Source of the DNA: Candidatus Altimarinota bacterium
GTDB lineage: Bacteria; Patescibacteriota; JACMRA01
Assembly (NCBI GenBank): GCA_012031925.1
Contig: JAAUSE010000011.1
Location: forward strand, 1 to 32,662
Direction of reading: 5' to 3'
DNA length: 32,662 nt
In this document: positions 30,086 to 32,662 of the stretch, piece by piece
Layout: every line of letters begins with the position of its first letter
How positions within the stretch are numbered: position 1 is the stretch's first letter
Made by a program: the position numbers and the translations under genes
The notes under the pieces: model-generated
Databases searched by the model: none
What the model was told of the DNA's origin: nothing
Seen by the model: the letters and a program-made list of their open reading frames with translations, nothing else

Positions 30086-30328
30086 ATGCAGTTTTCGAAC
30101 CAACCTAATCTTACACCCAAAGAACAGGCTTATGATGATCTTGATGGTTTGTTGGAAAGCAATATTGTTGATAAGTTAAAACTGCAAGTGGATATTTTTT
30201 CTAGCACAGACACTGAGATTAGGATTAGCAAAATCAAGCATTTTTTGTCCAAGAATAATTTTGAACCAAGTGTGGATAATGTGTTTATTTTGGAGAATCT
30301 ACTTGGAGCGATCATGAAAAAAACTTAA
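30086..30328 (+). CDS. Orphan 80-residue protein after ftsX
   Basis: The open frame overlaps the end of ftsX, but the ATG at 30086 is the sensible start, about 20 bases after a possible promoter (TTGACA 30027-30032, 18 bases, TCAATA). The product is a small helical acidic-then-basic protein (LTPKEQAYDDLDGLLESNIV, ISKIKHFLSKNNFEPS, VFILENLLGAIMKK). It ends just before the terminator at 30346. No family is recognised. Confidence 0.5.
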   Translation: MQFSNQPNLTPKEQAYDDLDGLLESNIVDKLKLQVDIFSSTDTEIRISKIKHFLSKNNFEPSVDNVFILENLLGAIMKKT

Positions 30329-30345
30329 TCATGTAGTATTATACC

Positions 30346-30374
30346 ACCAGCTTAGAATAAAAGCTGGTCTTTTG
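30346..30374 (+). terminator. Terminator between the 30086 gene and pilB
   Basis: ACCAGCTT (30346-30353) pairs perfectly with AAGCTGGT (30361-30368) around a 7-base loop, followed by CTTTTG. Confidence 0.7.
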
Positions 30375-30403
30375 TTGACTAAGTTATTTTTTGTTGAGAT
30401 AAT
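30375..30403 (+). promoter_or_regulatory. pilB promoter
   Basis: TTGACT (30375-30380), 17 bases, GATAAT (30398-30403), just before the ATG at 30408. Confidence 0.55.
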
Positions 30404-30407
30404 TGAA

Positions 30408-32123
30408 ATGAACTTAAATATTTTCTTAATGTCAGTACAGCTAAAGCCCAAATCAGATGATCCTAATGAAGTAAATTTGACTACAATCTCCAAGAACAAA
30501 ATCAACCGTAGTGAACGAGTCAAAGACGACTTAGATCAGTTTTTTTTGGAAGGAAATGCTCAACAAAAAGCCGTCGAGTTAGGAATGCCATATATTAATC
30601 TCTATGGATATCCTATAGATACTGATATTTTGATGAAGGTTTCTAAAGAGGATGTGATTAGATCCAAAATGGGTATGTTTTCCAGAGATGGTAATGTTTG
30701 TATGCTAACTACTCCAGAACCTGGCCACCAATATCAAGACGAGGTTATTCAATTAATACAAAAGGATGGTTTCAAAACTAAAATATATTTATGCTCTTCT
30801 TTGAGTTTTGATAAATTAGTTAAAACTTATGATTATGTTTTTGCTACTGAAACCGTTGATGATACTATTAACTTAGATTTGGGAGAAGACAAAGAAGCCC
30901 TAGATTTAAAAAACCTTAAACAATTACTTGATTCCACTTCGACCTCTGAAATTATTGAGACGATTTTACGCGCAGCACTTCAAAACGACGCTTCAGATAT
31001 TCACTTTGAACCAGAAAAAACTGTCTACAATCTAAGACTTAGACTTGATGGAGTATTGTATACTTTTGCCAACCTTCCTAAAAGTAGTCAAAAAACTATT
31101 GAAAGCAGGGTTAAGGTTCTATCAGGACTCAAACTAAACGTGGATAACATTCCTCAAGATGGTAGGTTTAGTTTTGTTCATAAGGAAAAAGAAATTGATG
31201 TTCGTGTCTCTATGCTTCCTTCTAACTATGGTTATTCAATTGTAATGAGACTCTTGGGAACTGGATCAGTAGAGCTGAAGTTAGATGATATGGGGTTCGA
31301 AAATTATTCCAAAGAAAGAGTCCAAGTTGCTTTATCAAAACCTCAAGGGATGATTCTCAATACTGGACCTACTGGTAGTGGAAAAACTACTACTTTGTAT
31401 GCTTTTTTGAACCAACTTAACGACTCCCAAAGTAAAATTATCACTTTGGAGGACCCTATTGAATATAAGCTCCCTGGAATTAGCCAAACACAGATTGATA
31501 AACAAGGGGGTTACACTTTTGCTTCTGGTCTCAAATCAATTCTCAGACAAGACCCTGATATTGTAATGGTTGGTGAGATTCGCGACGGAGAAACTGCTGA
31601 TATAGCTGTAGAATCTTCTTTAACTGGTCACTTGGTTCTTTCAACATTACATACCAACGATGCTGCTGGAGCAATTACTAGACTTATGGAGATGGGAATA
31701 AAAGGATTTTTGCTGGCGGATTCACTATCTGCAATAATTGCTCAAAGATTAGTCAGACGTATTTGTCCAGATTGCAAAAGAGTTGACACTCTTGATGATA
31801 GACAAAAGGAAGTTGTCAAAGGAGCACTTAGTACAATTGACCAAACTTCGGGGGTAAATATTCCACACGAATTAACTTTTTATACTTCTGATGGATGTGA
31901 TAAATGTAACGGACTTGGGTACAAAGGTAGAATTGGTGTGTATGAGGTTCTAACAATTACCAATGGTCTAAGGGAGTTGATTAGTAATCGTTACCCTTCA
32001 ATTGTTGAAGTTCGTAATGTTGCTATGAAGGAAGGAATGTTAACTATGCTTCAAGATGGTGTTCTCAAGGCTGCTAAAGGTATTACAGATATGAAAGAAT
32101 TGTTGGATAATGTTAGTACTTAA
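30408..32123 (+). CDS. pilB: Type IV pilus / type II secretion assembly ATPase (PilB/GspE)
   Basis: This hexameric cytosolic ATPase powers extension of type IV pili. The product (571 residues from ATG 30408; ATG 30429 is the alternative) has an N-terminal GspE-N-like domain, then the N2 domain (ASDIHFEPEKTVYNLRLRLDG). Walker A is GPTGSGKTT, the Asp box region is ITLEDPIEYKLPGISQTQ, Walker B is DPDIVMVGEIRD and the His box is GHLVLSTLHTNDAAGAITRL. The four-cysteine zinc motif ICPDCKR, then CDKCNGLGYKGRIGVYEV, is typical of PilB and GspE and absent in the retraction ATPase PilT. Other pilus genes are not in this window. The promoter suggests a very short or missing leader. Confidence 0.93.
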   Translation: MNLNIFLMSVQLKPKSDDPNEVNLTTISKNKINRSERVKDDLDQFFLEGNAQQKAVELGMPYINLYGYPIDTDILMKVSKEDVIRSKMGMFSRDGNVCMLTTPEPGHQYQDEVIQLIQKDGFKTKIYLCSSLSFDKLVKTYDYVFATETVDDTINLDLGEDKEALDLKNLKQLLDSTSTSEIIETILRAALQNDASDIHFEPEKTVYNLRLRLDGVLYTFANLPKSSQKTIESRVKVLSGLKLNVDNIPQDGRFSFVHKEKEIDVRVSMLPSNYGYSIVMRLLGTGSVELKLDDMGFENYSKERVQVALSKPQGMILNTGPTGSGKTTTLYAFLNQLNDSQSKIITLEDPIEYKLPGISQTQIDKQGGYTFASGLKSILRQDPDIVMVGEIRDGETADIAVESSLTGHLVLSTLHTNDAAGAITRLMEMGIKGFLLADSLSAIIAQRLVRRICPDCKRVDTLDDRQKEVVKGALSTIDQTSGVNIPHELTFYTSDGCDKCNGLGYKGRIGVYEVLTITNGLRELISNRYPSIVEVRNVAMKEGMLTMLQDGVLKAAKGITDMKELLDNVST

Positions 32124-32201
32124 CTTCAATTCAATTAGCAAATTTCATTGATTTTGGTAAGTGATTGGCTAAGTTTTGAAATGAATCTTTTCCAATAAAA
32201 A

Positions 32202-32223
32202 AGTCACCATAAATGTGGTGACT
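32202..32223 (-). terminator. Terminator of the 47-residue membrane protein gene
   Basis: AGTCACCA (32202-32209) and TGGTGACT (32216-32223) form a perfect 8-bp stem; on the minus strand it is followed by TTTTTTAT. Confidence 0.8.
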
Positions 32224-32236
32224 ATACATGAAACTA

Positions 32237-32380
32237 TTACCAAGCTTTGGTTGCTTTGGGGCAATCGTTACCTATACATTTTAAATTAGGCTGATTAGCA
32301 ATATATACTGTTGCGCTTGAAGATATGATAATTGCAAGTGTTGCGATTATCCAAAGCCCTTTGTTGAAGTTATCCAACAT
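32237..32380 (-). CDS. 47-residue membrane-anchored protein with two cysteines
   Basis: A clear transcription unit supports this short gene: promoter at 32419-32447, AAGGAG (32390-32395) 9 bases before the ATG at 32380, and a terminator right after the stop. The protein has one hydrophobic helix (LWIIATLAIIISSSATVYIA, residues 9-28), then an outside tail with two cysteines (LKCIGNDCPKATKAW). It could be a small exported peptide or a partner in the envelope. No family is recognised. Confidence 0.7.
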   Translation of the reverse strand: MLDNFNKGLWIIATLAIIISSSATVYIANQPNLKCIGNDCPKATKAW

Positions 32381-32418
32381 TAATTAGATCTCCTTGGATT
32401 TTTTGTTAATTGCATACC

Positions 32419-32447
32419 ATATTAGCTTAAAAAGCCTCTTTTGTCAA
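32419..32447 (-). promoter_or_regulatory. Promoter of the 47-residue membrane protein gene
   Basis: On the minus strand TTGACA (32447-32442), 17 bases, TAATAT (32424-32419). Confidence 0.8.
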
Positions 32448-32481
32448 GTCAACTAAAGCATTATACAAACTAACACTGACA

Positions 32482-32513
32482 AAAAAATATGGCCAAACGA
32501 AAAGTTTGACCAT
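32482..32513 (-). terminator. Terminator of the gene entering from the right edge
   Basis: On the minus strand TGGTCAAAC pairs with GTTTGGCCA (one T-G pair) around a 5-base loop, then TATTTTTTT. Confidence 0.75.
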
Positions 32514-32516
32514 TAG

Positions 32517-32662
32517 CTAATATTCCTCTTTATTTACTTCAACATTTACTTTCTTGGTGTTTATTGGGAGCTGTATTGATTTTTTTCTGATTTTTTTTAA
32601 AACAAGTTCAACTGGCTTCTTATAGTCTAACAAACTCGTTTGTTCAGTCTCATAAGAAATCT
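32517..32662 (-). CDS. C-terminal 47 residues of a gene cut by the window edge
   Basis: The minus frame is open from the right edge to the TAG at 32517-32519 and ends in a basic, strand-like tail (LLDYKKPVELVLKKIRKKSI, then QLPINTKKVNVEVNKEEY). A strong terminator directly behind it supports a real gene end. Too little is present to name a family. Confidence 0.55.
   Translation of the reverse strand, partial: ISYETEQTSLLDYKKPVELVLKKIRKKSIQLPINTKKVNVEVNKEEY

Noticed and set aside
1-32662. TGA recoding as glycine or tryptophan, as in some CPR groups
   Set aside because: Conserved genes end at TGA, TAG or TAA in normal places and use TGG and GGN inside; no conserved domain runs through a TGA.

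Overview
The window is AT-rich, uses the standard bacterial code (TGA and TAG serve as stops and no ORF needs recoding) and mixes housekeeping genes with many small orphan genes. The gene style (short spacers, PilB ATPase, RecR, RNase III, PheS, GltX, FtsX, large secreted proteins of unknown role, and a type V-A CRISPR-Cas system) fits a Candidate Phyla Radiation / Patescibacteria genome. That placement is an inference; there is no rRNA here to confirm it, and I see no tRNA.

Layout. 1-6830: a broken ricin-B-like lectin gene, a two-gene orphan cassette (1004-1490), a DgkA-like kinase, a zinc-ribbon protein, an isolated C-terminal piece of DnaE, a glutaredoxin-like protein and several small orphan genes, two of them tandem paralogues. 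7056-15913: FAD oxidoreductase, a large secreted beta-propeller-like protein with a small membrane partner, recR, an ATP-grasp ligase, gltX in three frame-broken pieces, and an orphan. 16144-18838: rnc, a frame-broken membrane protein and pheS. 18970-28965: an accessory island holding a complete type V-A CRISPR-Cas locus flanked on both sides by related small-gene cassettes. 29118-32662: ftsX, an orphan, the pilB-type ATPase, a 47-residue membrane protein and the tail of one more gene.

The CRISPR-Cas locus has cas12a on the minus strand (two abutting ORFs, 25144-21090), divergent from cas4-cas1-cas2 on the plus strand (25240-27066), followed by a structured leader and an array of 11 repeats and 10 spacers (27271-27935). 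Cas12a keeps all three RuvC acidic residues but is interrupted by a one-base frameshift at an A4 tract. Cas4 keeps its nuclease motifs but appears to have lost all four iron-sulfur cysteines. The leader carries a perfect 15-bp inverted repeat whose right arm lies between the -35 and -10 boxes of the probable array promoter. Directly behind cas12a is a relic of a second RuvC-III-bearing effector.

One caution affects the whole window. At least six genes (lectin, 1661-1847, gltX twice, 16970-17694, 18970-19441, cas12a) become continuous if a homopolymer run is changed by one base. Because gltX is normally essential, this suggests homopolymer errors in the assembly, and the cas12a break should be read in that light.

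The small cassettes are the most unfamiliar part. They are two-gene units with their own promoter, strong Shine-Dalgarno, overlapping genes (ATGA in three of four) and a terminator, present as divergent paralogue pairs (1004-1490 with 20407-20897; 19622-20034 with 28409-28791), plus a coiled-coil gene pair (18970-19441 with 27950-28246). The order coiled-coil gene, terminator, two-gene unit occurs on both sides of the CRISPR-Cas locus.
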